Assembly (NCBI RefSeq): GCF_002104995.1 | Contig: NW_024468251.1 | Coordinates: forward strand, 186,001 to 250,000 | Source: Linderina pennispora | Lineage: Eukaryota; Kickxellomycota; Kickxellomycetes; Kickxellales; Kickxellaceae | DNA: 64,000 bases | Direction: 5' to 3' | In this document: positions 32,741-43,900 of the stretch, in pieces | Numbering within the stretch: position 1 is the stretch's first letter | How the letters are laid out: the number at the start of each line of letters is the position of its first letter | Translations under genes and position numbers: made by a program | The notes under the pieces: model-generated | Told to the model about the DNA's origin: nothing | Database searches by the model: none | Seen by the model: the letters and a program-made list of their open reading frames with translations, nothing else

Positions 32741-34162
32741 TCAGACGCCAGAGGCAAACTGTACCTGTTTCTTGGCCCGCCTCATTGGGCCCGTCTGCTG
32801 GTATGAGTTCTGCTGGTATGAGTTCTGCTGGTATGAGTTCTGCTGCTGAGCATGCAGCGGCTGCTGCGTGATTGCTGGAGAGCTCTGCGCAAGCTGCTCC
32901 ATCTGCTGCCATCTCTTGGCCTCATTTTTTTGTGTGGCAATAGTCGTCTCCATATACACCGTGCTGAGCAGTGACGGTGCGACCATGGCATGGCTGGTAT
33001 TTCCAAGCCGTTCGTTGCCGGCATTGTGGTCAGACTGCATGCGCGGGGATGCGCTCTGGCGCCGTGGCCGCTGCCCCGGCCGGTACATGCTGGCGGTAGA
33101 GAAGAAGCCGGCTTCGGCAGCATCGTGCGCCAGAGCGCTGGGCGAAATGCTGATGGTGTCGCTGGGCTGCGGGGTTGGAACATGCGGCTGCATAGACAAG
33201 GTTGCTTGGGGCAGGCCTGTGGCGTGCGCTTCGGTTGACCAGCTCTGCCCGTGTGGCGCGGCATGGTGCTGGTTATGCGGCGGGCTCTGGTAGTAAGGGC
33301 TGTGGGGTCCTGGCTGCTGGGGCTGGCTGACGTAGCCGTGCGGCTGGCCAAATGCGGCAACCCCCTGGTCATGTGCTCCAACCCCAGGCACTGGCCCTGC
33401 GGCTGCTGATGTTGCGGTGGCCGCAGCAGCAATGCCCTGGTGGGCGCTGGGGGCCAGAACTGACCCCGTCACCGGCTGGTTCGGCCCGCTGGCGCTGAAC
33501 CCCTGGTAGACAGCATCCGCAGATCCTGCCTGGTGCGCTCCCATGGCTGGCACCGACTGGTAGAGATTCGGGCGCGGCTTGGGCGGCCTCTGCACACTGC
33601 TGGAATTGTACAGACCGTACTTTGACTCCATGACCGGCGCACTGGCGCTCATCAGCTTTGGGCTAGGCTTGCTGGGCCGCTGTTTCTGCGGCTTCACCGG
33701 CTGCGGTCTGGGCATTTGCACACTGCCGCTGTATGTAGCTGCCGTCGACCCGCACGTCTCATACGACGTGTTGGGAGACGAGATCAGATGCGCGTTTGGG
33801 TTGTGCCCATGCTGATAGTCCTCGTACCGACCATGGTAGGTCTGCGAGTAGTCCGGATGCTGAATGTGCTGAGGTGGGCGGTACTTTGGTTTCTCGGAGA
33901 ATGCCCCCTTGAGCACCATCGCGCCCATTGCTACCATGCTGGTACCCAAGCCCAGCATTGCGCTGTTGGCGTCCGAGAGATGCAGACGCCGCTCCAAGTC
34001 CCTGTCTGAGTCCTGCCCGGTGCACCCCCAGCCGCCGTCTTGTGTGCTGAGATCCCCCGCGTTGAAGGAGCTGGCCTGGGCTGAATCATATCCCTGCTCG
34101 GCATGCGCGTGCCCGCGGTATCCTGAATACGAGTTGTATCCGTATCCTTGGTTGGGATCCAT
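32741..34162 (-). CDS. Low-complexity Gln/Pro/Tyr-rich protein of unknown function
   Basis: 473 residues from the ATG at 34162 (MDPNQGYGYNSYSGYRG). An upstream in-frame extension to 34306 is less likely because it crosses TATA-like DNA. The N terminus is Tyr/Gly-rich; a short more ordered segment (ERRLHLSDANSAMLGLGTSM, about 54-73) is followed by KGAFSEKPKYRPPQ. The remainder is rich in Pro, Gln, His, Ser and Ala, and near the C terminus carries three tandem NSYQQ units before a basic end (MRRAKKQVQF). It looks intrinsically disordered and perhaps prone to condensation. I know no homologue. Frame intact throughout, which for such composition supports a real gene. Confidence 0.7.
   Translation of the reverse strand: MDPNQGYGYNSYSGYRGHAHAEQGYDSAQASSFNAGDLSTQDGGWGCTGQDSDRDLERRLHLSDANSAMLGLGTSMVAMGAMVLKGAFSEKPKYRPPQHIQHPDYSQTYHGRYEDYQHGHNPNAHLISSPNTSYETCGSTAATYSGSVQMPRPQPVKPQKQRPSKPSPKLMSASAPVMESKYGLYNSSSVQRPPKPRPNLYQSVPAMGAHQAGSADAVYQGFSASGPNQPVTGSVLAPSAHQGIAAAATATSAAAGPVPGVGAHDQGVAAFGQPHGYVSQPQQPGPHSPYYQSPPHNQHHAAPHGQSWSTEAHATGLPQATLSMQPHVPTPQPSDTISISPSALAHDAAEAGFFSTASMYRPGQRPRRQSASPRMQSDHNAGNERLGNTSHAMVAPSLLSTVYMETTIATQKNEAKRWQQMEQLAQSSPAITQQPLHAQQQNSYQQNSYQQNSYQQTGPMRRAKKQVQFASGV
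32796..32840. repeat. Three tandem 15-bp units encoding NSYQQ
   Basis: TGCTGGTATGAGTTC repeated three times without a mismatch, inside the C-terminal part of the minus-strand low-complexity gene. The perfect identity points to recent expansion. Confidence 0.95.
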
Positions 34163-37131
34163 TTTGCTTGGTAAAAAGAATGAATTATGAACCCAAATGG
34201 GGCTGAAAGGGGGAGCTGGAAAGGGGTGGCCGACTTTTGAGAAAAAAATGTATATGAAATATGGCGCGCGGGTTGGATTCCCAAAGTATAAGGGCCAAGT
34301 GAGCAATAGAGGGAATTTTTTTACTATACTTGTGCTGTGATGTGGAGGGTAGAAAGCGGTGCTGATGTATGCCTACTAATTAACACAAAGCCTTTTTTGT
34401 CGGACTTCAAATACAAAGATGAGGAAAGACGACGCCAGAGCGCGTGTTTTTGTGTTTGGTAGGCAATAGACGTAGAGTGTGGATAAGAGACAAACTAAAT
34501 ACAGATGGGTATATCTAGGCTTTTTTGCGTAGAGGCAGAATGGCCAAGAGGATTTTTTTTGGAAATAAGTGTCTGGCTAAAGAGGAATGGAAGTTGAAAA
34601 ACAGAAAGGGAGCTGGGAGAGCGCAGGTCAATGGCCGCTATTTATTCAGTATCCGATATGTCCAGCATAACATCTACCTGCTGGAGTGGTTCTGGTCAAA
34701 AAAGTGGATGAAAAATTGACTGCAAAATGATTTCCTCTCCTATCTGGTGCAGAAGAGCTATGTCATCCTTATGCCTGGTGTAGCAGAGTTCAGGGGTAAG
34801 GGGGGTGGTGCCATGACCCCCGCCCTACCCTGCTGCCTGTCTATTTGGCCTGGTTTATCCTTAATGCTTTTATCTTTTTGGCCAGCACACCTATTTTTCT
34901 TTTTGTGACAGGCTGACACTTTGTTCCAGCGGCCACACCAACCCCCAGCCCTGGGTAGAGAGCAGCACTACGCACGGCAAGGTGCAGCTGAACAAAAACT
35001 GGCATCGTGGGGGTATCAGCAGGCAGCAGATATATGCTCAAGAGTGTGGAATGCTCGCTCCCTCCCCCAGTTATTGCAAGCACATCCGCAACCATTGCAC
35101 GCCAGAACTTTTGGGCCACAAACCCACCCACACGCTTGAATTGTGAGTGGCATGTCAAAAAAGCAAAGTATGCGACATGCATGCACCACCCCATTGCAGC
35201 TGACACAACCATCCTCTACCGCTCTTGATTTCCTCCCCCTTTTTGCTCCTGCGTTCTGACGCATGGCGAGCATTGGCGTTGTGGATTAGAGCCGATCGAT
35301 AAGCGTGTGCCGCTCTGTTGGTTAAAGAGCATAGGTTTTATCATGGTGCCCTTGCGAATGCGGACTTGGCCGCGATCCCAGCAGGCTATTTTGCAACCAG
35401 TGGAGCATGGGTATGGATCATCCGTGGCGTGGGATACGTCCTTGTAAGTGGCTGGGTAGGTGGCATTACATGTCAGCATTTCGTCTCTGTTCTCGGCTGG
35501 GCTGTGGTGGGGCGTGTTCTGCTTTTGCTGCAGCCACCACGGGTGTTTTTTGCAAACAGGCACAGATAGACTCTCCCCAAAAAAACTTAGTTTCCGGCGA
35601 GTGACCAGCCTTGCGTGGGTCAAGGATGTGTGACCGCATGTAAAAACCCACCTGTGCTAGCGTAATTTTCTTCACGGGCATTATTTCTGTCAGGCGTCTT
35701 GGCTCGTTTTTCTTGGCAGGTTAACCTCCTCGCTGATGTCCAAACGCTTTACTCCGAGTCATAGATCCACATCCGCAGTTCTGCTCTGGTGCATTCTGCT
35801 CTACATCCCTCCCCCAAAAAATGCTCTTGGTGGAGAGATTTCACGTAGCTGGAATTAAAGTTGAATTGACAAGCTATTTCACCCATCTTGCCCCGAGCCC
35901 TCGCTTCTTGCTGCAGCCGCTTGCGGAGTTGTGATAATCGGATACCTGCCTGCAAGAGAACCAGCCATTCGCCCTATTGCTCTGCCTGTTTGGACACCGA
36001 TATCCGAATTGGCCTGACCCATGCCCACCGCTTGTCCTCAAGCATTCAAGCTGTACATCCACATGCGCCTCATGGCCGTTCACGAGTGCACAGAGATATT
36101 TATGGCCATATTGTCTTGCCCGTCCCTCCCCTTGCTCCTGCTGCTATGGTACACTTGGCACACTTGGCACACTGGCAGCACAATGCACGCATGAATCCCG
36201 CAAAGTACGCGAAGGCAAAGATATGTTGCACAGTACAATGGCATGTTCATCTACGCGGGCAAACCACACATGCGGACAAAATAGCACCTATAGGGAGCGA
36301 ACATGTCAACAAACCCAACCATTGGTGCTGTTTTTTCTGTCGCTCAGTCCTTTTGCCATGCGTTTGAGAATGCGGCCTTGCCATGCCAGCGTTGCATCCA
36401 TCCATTCATACTGGTCGGCACACACCTCCCTCCACGCGTTTCCGTCTTTTCCCTCTTTCGTCGCTGTATGTGATGGGTCTACTACATAACCGCATGTGCC
36501 TGTGCGACCACGTTTTGCACTGGAATACTACAACATTAAGCTGTGTGGTTGCCATTTTTGGCAGATGTTTTTGATCCATCGCGTGAAGCGATATGGATGA
36601 ATCTATAGCGATCGCCACAATGATCGTCTTGATCCGCTCGTTCGTATGAGGCTGCAAAGCCCATGTCTGCAAAACGAGGTGCCCAGGGCACCCAGGCGTG
36701 CATAAGCAACAACGCTACGCGCTGGCATGGCGTACAAGGAAAACCAGCAAATTCAAAAATAGCACCGCCCTCGACACACACATTCTGGTTGTTCTCCACC
36801 TCCCTTGTCCTCACAAAAGATCTCAGGATTTTCATAGGGCTGGATATAGCCACACGGGTGTCTCGCAAATCCGGCGGCAGAGAACATTGCCATGGAACAG
36901 CAGCGTGACATAAATACATGCATTGTTCCAGCAGAACGAAGCAGGTTTTGTCCATGTGATGGCGCTGACAACCCCCATGACATGTCCAGAAAAGGCAATA
37001 GCAGAAGCTGATACATGGGCGGCACAGATATGTACAGATAGGCGACATGGATATATTGATCTGATCTGATCTGATCAAAGCAGTGGGGGCGAATTGGCGG
37101 ACAGAAAGCGTGCAGACAAGCAAGGGGCGGC
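34163..37131. other. Long gene-poor intergenic region
   Basis: Almost 3 kb without a gene I can support. Short open frames on both strands have no motif, no coding-like composition and no conserved neighbours. Four TGATC repeats lie at 37057-37076. A small non-coding RNA or a diverged gene could hide here, but nothing in the sequence shows it. Confidence 0.5.
37057..37076. repeat. Four tandem TGATC units
   Basis: TGATC x4 just downstream of the GST kappa stop. Simple repeat with no evident role. Confidence 0.8.
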
Positions 37132-37780
37132 TCAGATGCGCGGTGACGCAAACAGCTGCTTGCTGGGCAGGAACTCCTTGTCCAGGTAAATGGCAATGTG
37201 CTCGAACCGGTCCGAGCCGAAGAAGAACTGGGGCTTCGATCCATCGCCCTTGGACACAAGAATCGTCGGCGCACCGAATCCCTTGAGCTGTTTGACCGCC
37301 TCAGTGTTCTGCACCACTGCCTCTAGCGTGTCCTCGCTCTTCAGAGCCTCATCAACAACACTCGGGTCAACCACGCCCTCGAGCGCCTGCTTGACCAGCT
37401 CGGGCGTGGCCGGCGCAACCAGCTGCACGTACTCCATATTCCACAGCCTGCGCATGGCCTCGGGCATCTTCTCCGGCTGCTGCGTCTTAATGAATTGCAG
37501 CGTGCGTAGCGCCGTCGTTGGTATCATACGGGTACTGCTTGGGGGTGCCGCGGAACGGGATCTTTGTGATCGCCGATGTCCGCTTCAGGTCAGTGAACAG
37601 GAACGGCAGCTTGTACGGGCTGAACTTGTTCTTAGCATTGGCCATCACCTGCATCAGGTTGAATGGCCGGTAGTCGACCTTGACGTCCCACAGCCTCTTG
37701 TACCGCTCCATGAACTCGAAACCAATGTAGCTGTACGATGACGCCGACTCAAAGTAGAAGATGATCTCCGGGACCGCCAT
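37132..37780 (-). CDS. Glutathione S-transferase kappa / DsbA-like (HCCA isomerase family); one frameshift
   Basis: About 215 residues, normal for the kappa class; ATG at 37780 (MAVPEIIFYFE). The DsbA-like thioredoxin fold starts with FYFESASSYSYIGFEF, where the Ser-rich SxxSY site takes the place of the redox CxxC and provides the catalytic Ser. VDYRPFNLMQVM and the helical insert follow; the C-terminal half has the cis-Pro region GFGAPTILVSKGDG and FFFGSDRFEH, typical of 2-hydroxychromene-2-carboxylate isomerase and GSTK. These enzymes conjugate or isomerise aromatic compounds in mitochondria or peroxisomes. A single extra base near 37513 breaks the frame. Confidence 0.9.
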
Positions 37781-38501
37781 GTGTGATGATAAAAAATACA
37801 AGGCGAATGTCTGCTGAGAGTAAAGAAATGCGGAGGTAGAAGGTGCTTCGTGGCTTGGGCTAGCTACTGTCATGCCAGTGTTTGCGATTAAATAGTTTTG
37901 GCACTGGCCAGTGCGGCGAACTATTAGGGCAGCGATTTGCGAGCGGCATAGGATAATCACATGTAGCGACTAGTAATAATGAGACCCCACGGCCACTCAC
38001 GCGTGCGGGGGCAGGTGTAAATTCGGGCACGCTCCGAAATAAAAAGGGGCAGCGGCCGATAAGCCGGATCCGGCGGGCCACCGGTTGAGCTGTCCGGCCA
38101 CTAGCCACTGGACTGGAGTTCTTACCGATATTCTGCGTGTGACGATATGCCTGAGCTGTGATTAAGCCGGGCTCGGCTGATCACCAATGAGTCCTGCACA
38201 CCACCCACATGCGCGTATGTAAGCGCACCCACTCTCAGCCGTTTATTCAGCTTGATAATGCTGCACATTCCTATAACAGGTCTCTTGATCCGCTATATCA
38301 TCTTTGCTGCTACGCTGTCGCATATCAAGATGTAGGGCTGAGCCGCCTAATAGTTTCCTTGCACCAGCAATATAATGTCGGCGCGGCTGCGTAGCATGCA
38401 AGAATATCCGGCCCGTTGCTCCCAAAAAGGTGTATCATACCTGCTGCTCCTGTGGCTATATAGGATATTAATGTTTCTCCCACCTATATTCAGATTTTAA
38501 A
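37781..38501. other. Intergenic region
   Basis: About 720 bp, AT-rich in its right half. A TATATA at 38457-38462 lies 40 bp before the next ATG. No gene seen. Confidence 0.4.
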
Positions 38502-38754
38502 ATGAATTCTGCTGCCTTTTTCCTGTTTGCTGCCTCGATCAGTGCAGCAACCATTGTGGATGTGCCCTCCCAACAGGAGTGTACCACACTCGGGAGCCTC
38601 TTCCACGGGAACGCACTGCAAGTGTGTGGCCGAGCACAATAGCCACTTCTTCAAGAGCGCCTGCAACTATTGCGTACTGCATCCCAGGCGGAAGCGCGGC
38701 ATGTACGTCATGGACCTGCTCCTAAATCTGGTGATAGCCGAAATAAATATTTAG
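38502..38754 (+). CDS. Small secreted protein with degenerate pacifastin-like Cys motif; one frameshift
   Basis: About 83 residues after discounting a one-base slip near 38626. A signal peptide (MNSAAFFLFAASISAATIV) is followed by KCVAEHNSHFFKSACNYCVL. This aligns with the second full repeat of the downstream gene (ACVRANHSRVFLRGCNRCVC): the same C-x12-C-N-x-C spacing. The second half of the motif (C..CT..C) is absent, replaced by a basic patch HPRRKRG. It looks like a truncated or decaying member of the local inhibitor-like family. A TATATA box lies 40 bp upstream. Confidence 0.45.
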
Positions 38755-39050
38755 CAATACTTAATCCTCACTTCTTTTTACGAGGCATCCCTCCTTGTTG
38801 CGCAGTCTTGGCGTCATTGGATTCCCAAGCAGTAATATACCACATCTGTGATACATGCGTGGTTCTCTGCATGGCGTGCAAGCCATCCTCATCTCTCTTT
38901 GATAGTAGTTCTCTGCTCGTAAACGATGCTGAAGAGAATTATAACCACCCAGTATGTATGCACACCCAGCGTGGCTCTACCCTGCATCATGCCTTGTTTT
39001 TCTAATTCTGTTTGCATTCTGTGTATTATCTCGTACTATTAGCATTGAAA

Positions 39051-40374
39051 ATGAATATTGCTGTCTTGCTCGCGCTTATAGTCACATCCAGAGCGAGTGG
39101 AACTACCACAACAACCCGCGGTATCGACGACACCCAGCCGACCTTGCAGCCAGCAGATGTCACAGCCCCAATCTGGTACAATCGCCAGCCAGCATTCACT
39201 ACAGACGACCGCCAGCAGACAAACTACTTGCTATGCAAGATGGCACACAACGGGCGTGACCAGTGGGCAGAAACCACGGGCCCTGATGTCAGCCGGTTGC
39301 CACTCTTTGGCGGAGTCAAGCCGCCACAGAAAGTCTGCAGCCAGTGCTTCTGCCTACCCAACACTCAGCGCGTTGGATGTATTCAGACCTGACTGTGATG
39401 ATGCTGCCGAGGTTTTGCGAAAGGCAATGGCGCCTAGACTTTCAAAGCGCTCGTCGCAGGACATGCCTGAGTCCAACAGCATGCGTGTTCGTGCTCCTGG
39501 CCTCTATGTCAACTATGAGGCATGTGTCAGAGCGAACCACAGCCGAGTGTTTTTGCGTGGGTGCAACCGCTGCGTGTGCAGGCAGGATGGCGTTGTAATG
39601 TGCACGAACAAAGTGTGCACGAGGAGCGTGCTTGCAGTAGATCCCAGTAGCAGGGGCCGCATTGCTTCCTGTGCTATCCCCACGAGATAAGAGGCTAGTA
39701 AAATGGATTCCTCTGGCGCACAACCCAACCCCCGAGACTTCTAACATGGGTAGCAAATTCCGTACCAACAACGTTCGCCTTTCAGGAGCCGTTGAAGGGA
39801 AAGTCTTCAGGCGGCCTGAAGCTCACATATGATACCTATGAGCAATGTCTGGATGCGCACGACGGATCCAGGACATTCTACGCTGATTGCAATCTGTGCA
39901 TCTGCGGCTACGACGGTGAGGTTGCTTGCACTATGAAGAACTGTCCGCATCCACCCCCACTACCGCACATCTCAAGCAATATCCCTATATCAACAGAACA
40001 GCCTCGGACCCGTGATCCCCCGCCGCTGGTCCGCCGGTCAAACATCAGCCAGCACCAGTGTGGCCCCGACCTTCACGAGACCACTTTCTGCCAGCATCGA
40101 TCCGATTACCACCCCGCCTGCCCCAACCCCCTGGGACTATGGCTCGTACAGCCTCTGCGTGAGTATAAATGGCGGCCCTAATTTTAAGCGCTTGTTCAGA
40201 ACATGCTGGTGTCAGAGCAGTGGTAAGGTGGCCTGCAGACTTGCACTTTGCACTCGCCTGTTCCCGATCTCGCAGCTGACCACCCCGACCCCTACCTTCG
40301 AATTATATCCCAAGTTGACAATAAACGTATGCCGCCTCCGCATTTCCTTCCAAGTTACACACACTTGTATATGA
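39051..40374 (+). CDS. Secreted multi-domain pacifastin-like protease inhibitor precursor; frameshifts and one intron
   Basis: ATG at 39051; signal peptide MNIAVLLALIVTSRASG, then a Thr-rich stretch. Four Cys-rich units follow. Unit 1 ends CSQCFC-x8-CIQTDC. Unit 2 is ACVRANHSRVFLRGCNRCVC then CTNKVC. Unit 3 is QCLDAHDGSRTFYADCNLC then CTMKNC. Unit 4 has RTCWC then CRLALC and lacks the second Cys. The pattern C-x(12-13)-C-N-x-C-x-C-x7-C-T-x3-C is that of pacifastin (PMP-C type) serine protease inhibitors of arthropods. In that family the reactive bond lies just after the fifth Cys, so Asn-Lys, Met-Lys and Leu-Ala would sit there. An intron 39698-39785 (GTAAAA...TTTCAG) joins units 2 and 3. One-base slips are needed near 39389, 39665 and 40012. 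The last unit is followed by a Thr/Pro stretch and an uncertain C terminus. Confidence 0.6.
39698..39785 (+). other. Probable intron in pacifastin-like gene
   Basis: 88 bp with GTAAAA donor and CCTTTCAG acceptor; it joins RDKRL to EPLKGKSS in the frame that leads into the third Cys-rich unit. Confidence 0.45.
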
Positions 40375-40991
40375 AAATTCTTATCATGTGAATTTGCGCC
40401 CATAGCCGCAGGCCGACGCGACCGGCGGCGGCAATCAGCACTCACGACACTGTACCTCGAACACAATTTCTATAAAAAAGCACTATCTTGTTCTTTTCAC
40501 TTAAGCAATCGCCTTCAGAGTGTACAACCACATGGCTGTGCCCCTGCTGTCATACCCGAGGTCCTCGCAGGAATCGGAGGGAGAAAAAACTCGTCTGATA
40601 GTGTGATCAGACCACCAGTTACCAGATGGGGTGACCTATTTTCTCTCCTTTTCCTAGCGGGCTTATCTCCATACTCGGCTTGGCCAGGGAGCCGAGGCGG
40701 GCCGCAGTCTCATGAAATATGGATTACTGGGTACGCTGCTAATACGGCGGAGATGCTACAAGCCAGGGCCAAGGAAGCTGCATAAAAGAAGTTGCTGCCA
40801 CCAGGCAACATGGCAGAGTCAAGATTCAACCATCAATTTTCCACAAATCCATTACTGCTAGCACTTTAGGCATATCTGTAAGTTTGAAAGCACCTAGGGT
40901 TCAGGAGGGCCAATCCTAAGGATTTAAACTGGACCGACAATGGTAACTCAATTCCTTATTTCTTATTTCTAGATTGCACATTTCTGCCAAT
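40375..40991. other. Intergenic region upstream of PDR transporter
   Basis: About 620 bp. No gene supported. GC-rich and AT-rich patches alternate, and it must contain the transporter promoter; I do not recognise a drug-response element with confidence. Confidence 0.4.
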
Positions 40992-43900
40992 ATGGACTCG
41001 AGACAACATGGGCGAGCGTCTGGCAATAAAGCCGATGCTCTATCACTCACACATAGTCCCCAACTCGATCCTATCCGCTCACCTACTGTGAGCGACCCTG
41101 GAGAGATCGTTTCGTCAAAGGTTTCGAGCGAAACAAACGATCCACCCGAAGCGCTAACCTCGTTTGGCGAACCATTGCACGTCAGCATCTCGCGTGCCAC
41201 ATCGCGTTTCCAGCAGATCCAACGCTCGTTAAGCAAGCCACGCGATGCTGGCGAAGAGGAAGCTAGCGTAGGTCCCGGCGGATTCGATCTGGCCAGGCTG
41301 GCTGAGTGGCTGCAAGGAGGTGCACAGCCCGCCGTTCTCCAAGCGCGTGGGGCTTGTGTTCAACGACCTCTCTGTCTATGGCGACAACACTTCCAACCGC
41401 CACATTGGCACAGTGATTACGCCGTTCTACAAGGTGGGCAGGAGCCTGTTTCGCGGGTTTGGCATTCGGTCATTGCTCGAGAAGTACCGTAACCCAAAGC
41501 AGATCCTGCACGGCATGTCCGGTGTTGTTGAGGATGGCGAAATGCTGCTTGTTCTTGGCCAGCCCGGCTCTGGCTGCTCAACACTGCTGCGTGTTCTGGG
41601 CGATCGTCGTGGCACCTACCGCAGGATTGAGGGCACTGTCTCATACGGCGGCCTGACACCCGAGGAGGTCGCCAAGCACTACCGTGGCGAGGTTGCTTAT
41701 AGTCAGGAGGAGGACATGCATTTCCCCTCGCTGAGTGTGCGCAAGACATTGGAATTTGCCATCAAGTGCAAGACACCAAACAAGAACCTAGTCCATGACA
41801 GCGGTGCCTACCAGCGCGAGATGCTCCCAACGCTGCTCGAGATGTACGGCTTGTCTGCCTGTGCTGATACCATTGTCGGTAATGCGTTCCTGCGCGGTGT
41901 GAGCGGTGGCGAGCGCAAGCGTGTCAGTATTGCTGAGCAGGTTGCTACTGGTGCCTCTGTTGATATATGGGACGGTACCACGCGTGGTCTCGACTCGAGC
42001 TCAGCTCTGGATTATGTGCGCTCCCTGCGTATTTCAGCTGATGTTCTGCACAAGGCCACGGTGGCATCGCTGTACCAGGCATCAGAAAACATCTACGATC
42101 TGTTTGACAAGGTCATGGTCATTGAAGATGGTCACCAGCTCTACTTTGGCCCAGCCACCAAGGCTGTTGAGTACTTTGCCTCGATTGGTATCTACAAGCC
42201 ACCTCGCCAGACGACATCGGACTTTTTGACTGGCGTCACACAGCTGCACGAGCGCACAGTTCTGCCAGGCTGGGAAGAGAGGGCGCCAAAGACAGTTGAG
42301 GAGTTCGAGGCTGCATGGAGGCAATCGCAGCAGTACCAGGATCTGAGGGACCAAGTGGCCAGCTTTGAGAAGCGGGTTGCCGCCGACAACCGCAGCGAGG
42401 AGATCCGCCAGTTCATTGACCAGACCAAAAATGGGCACGGAGAGAAGCAGGATTCGCCGTATGTCACCATATACGACGACTTTCATTTACCAGTTCAGCC
42501 TGCTGCTCGCGCGAGAGATCGATATGTTCATCCACAATGTGAGGCTGCTTGTGTTCAAGTTTATTTACAACGTGGCATTTGCCATCATCGTCGGCACTCT
42601 GTTCATCAATCTGCCCGACGATTCGAGTAGCGCGTTTACACGTGGTGGAGTAATTTTTTTTGCCCTGCTGTTCAACTCGTTCACAGGCAATGACCGAGGT
42701 TCCCAAGGCTATCAGTGGTCGAGAGGTGGTGTATAAGCATAAAGCCTTTGCCCTCTACCATCCGGCTGCACTGTCGCTTGCGCAAACGATCATGGATCTG
42801 CCGTTCATGCTGTTCCAAGTCATCGTGTTCTCGTCAATTCTGTATTTCACCGTTGGGCTCTACTCGAGCGCAGACAACTTCTTTTGCTTCATCCTCTACC
42901 TCTTCGTCTGTGCGATGTGTCTGACTGGGTTCTTCAGACTGGTTGGTAACATTTCGGCGTCGCTGGATGTGGCTCATACGATCGCAGGAATCTCGCTGCT
43001 GTTTCTGTGTCTCTATGCCGGCTATCTGATCCCGCCTCGCTCCATGAAGAGATACCTGTGGTGGGTGTACTGGATTAGCCCGCTTGCCTACAGCTTCAAG
43101 TCGCTTATGTGCAACGAGTTTAGGTCTCTGAGCCTCAAGTGCACTGGTATCCAGCTTGCACCCTCCGGACCCATGTTCACCAACCGCAACTACCAGGTGT
43201 GCACGATTCTTGGTGCGGTTCCAGGTGAGGACTACATCTCTGGTAAGGCGTATTTGGCCGCCTAACTTCCAGTTCTATGTCGAGGATCGTTGGAAGGACT
43301 TTGTAGCAGTGCTGTGCTTTTGGCTACTGTTCACATTCGCGATTGCTATTGTAATGGAGTTCATCGAGTTTGGTAACGCTGGCTACTCGATCAACGTTTA
43401 CAAGCGCCGTTTGCCACAGGTCAGCACAGTCAACGACGAGGATACTGAGATGACAAAGGAGGCGATAGGGTTTGGCAGGGTCCCCAAGAGCGGTCCCGCT
43501 GACGATCAGATTCTAAAGGGCACTGTCCTTCACCTGGAAGCATGTCAGCTACACGGTTCCAGTCAAGGGTGGCGAGCGCCAGCTGCTAGATGGCATTTCT
43601 GGTTACGTCAAACCCGGAACCATGACTGCGCTGATGGGCTCTTCGGGTGCCGGTAAAACCACTCTTCTGGATTCATTGGCCATGCGCAAGACTATCGGCA
43701 AGCTCGAGGGAGAGGTTCTGATGAATGGCGCCCAGCAGTCTGCCAGTTTCCGTCGTATTACAGGCTATGCTGAGCAGCTTGACGTGCACAACCCACACTC
43801 GACTGTGCGCGAGGCTCTGCGTTTCTCTGCCTATCTGCGCCAGTCTGCTTCGGTACCTGACGAGCAAAAGAATGACGATGTCGAGCATGTCATCCGCCTG

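Noticed and set aside
35290-35410. tRNA-like stretch (TGTTGGTTAAAGAGCA resembles a D-arm/A box)
   Set aside because: No B box GGTTCGANNC and no cloverleaf could be paired at the expected spacing.
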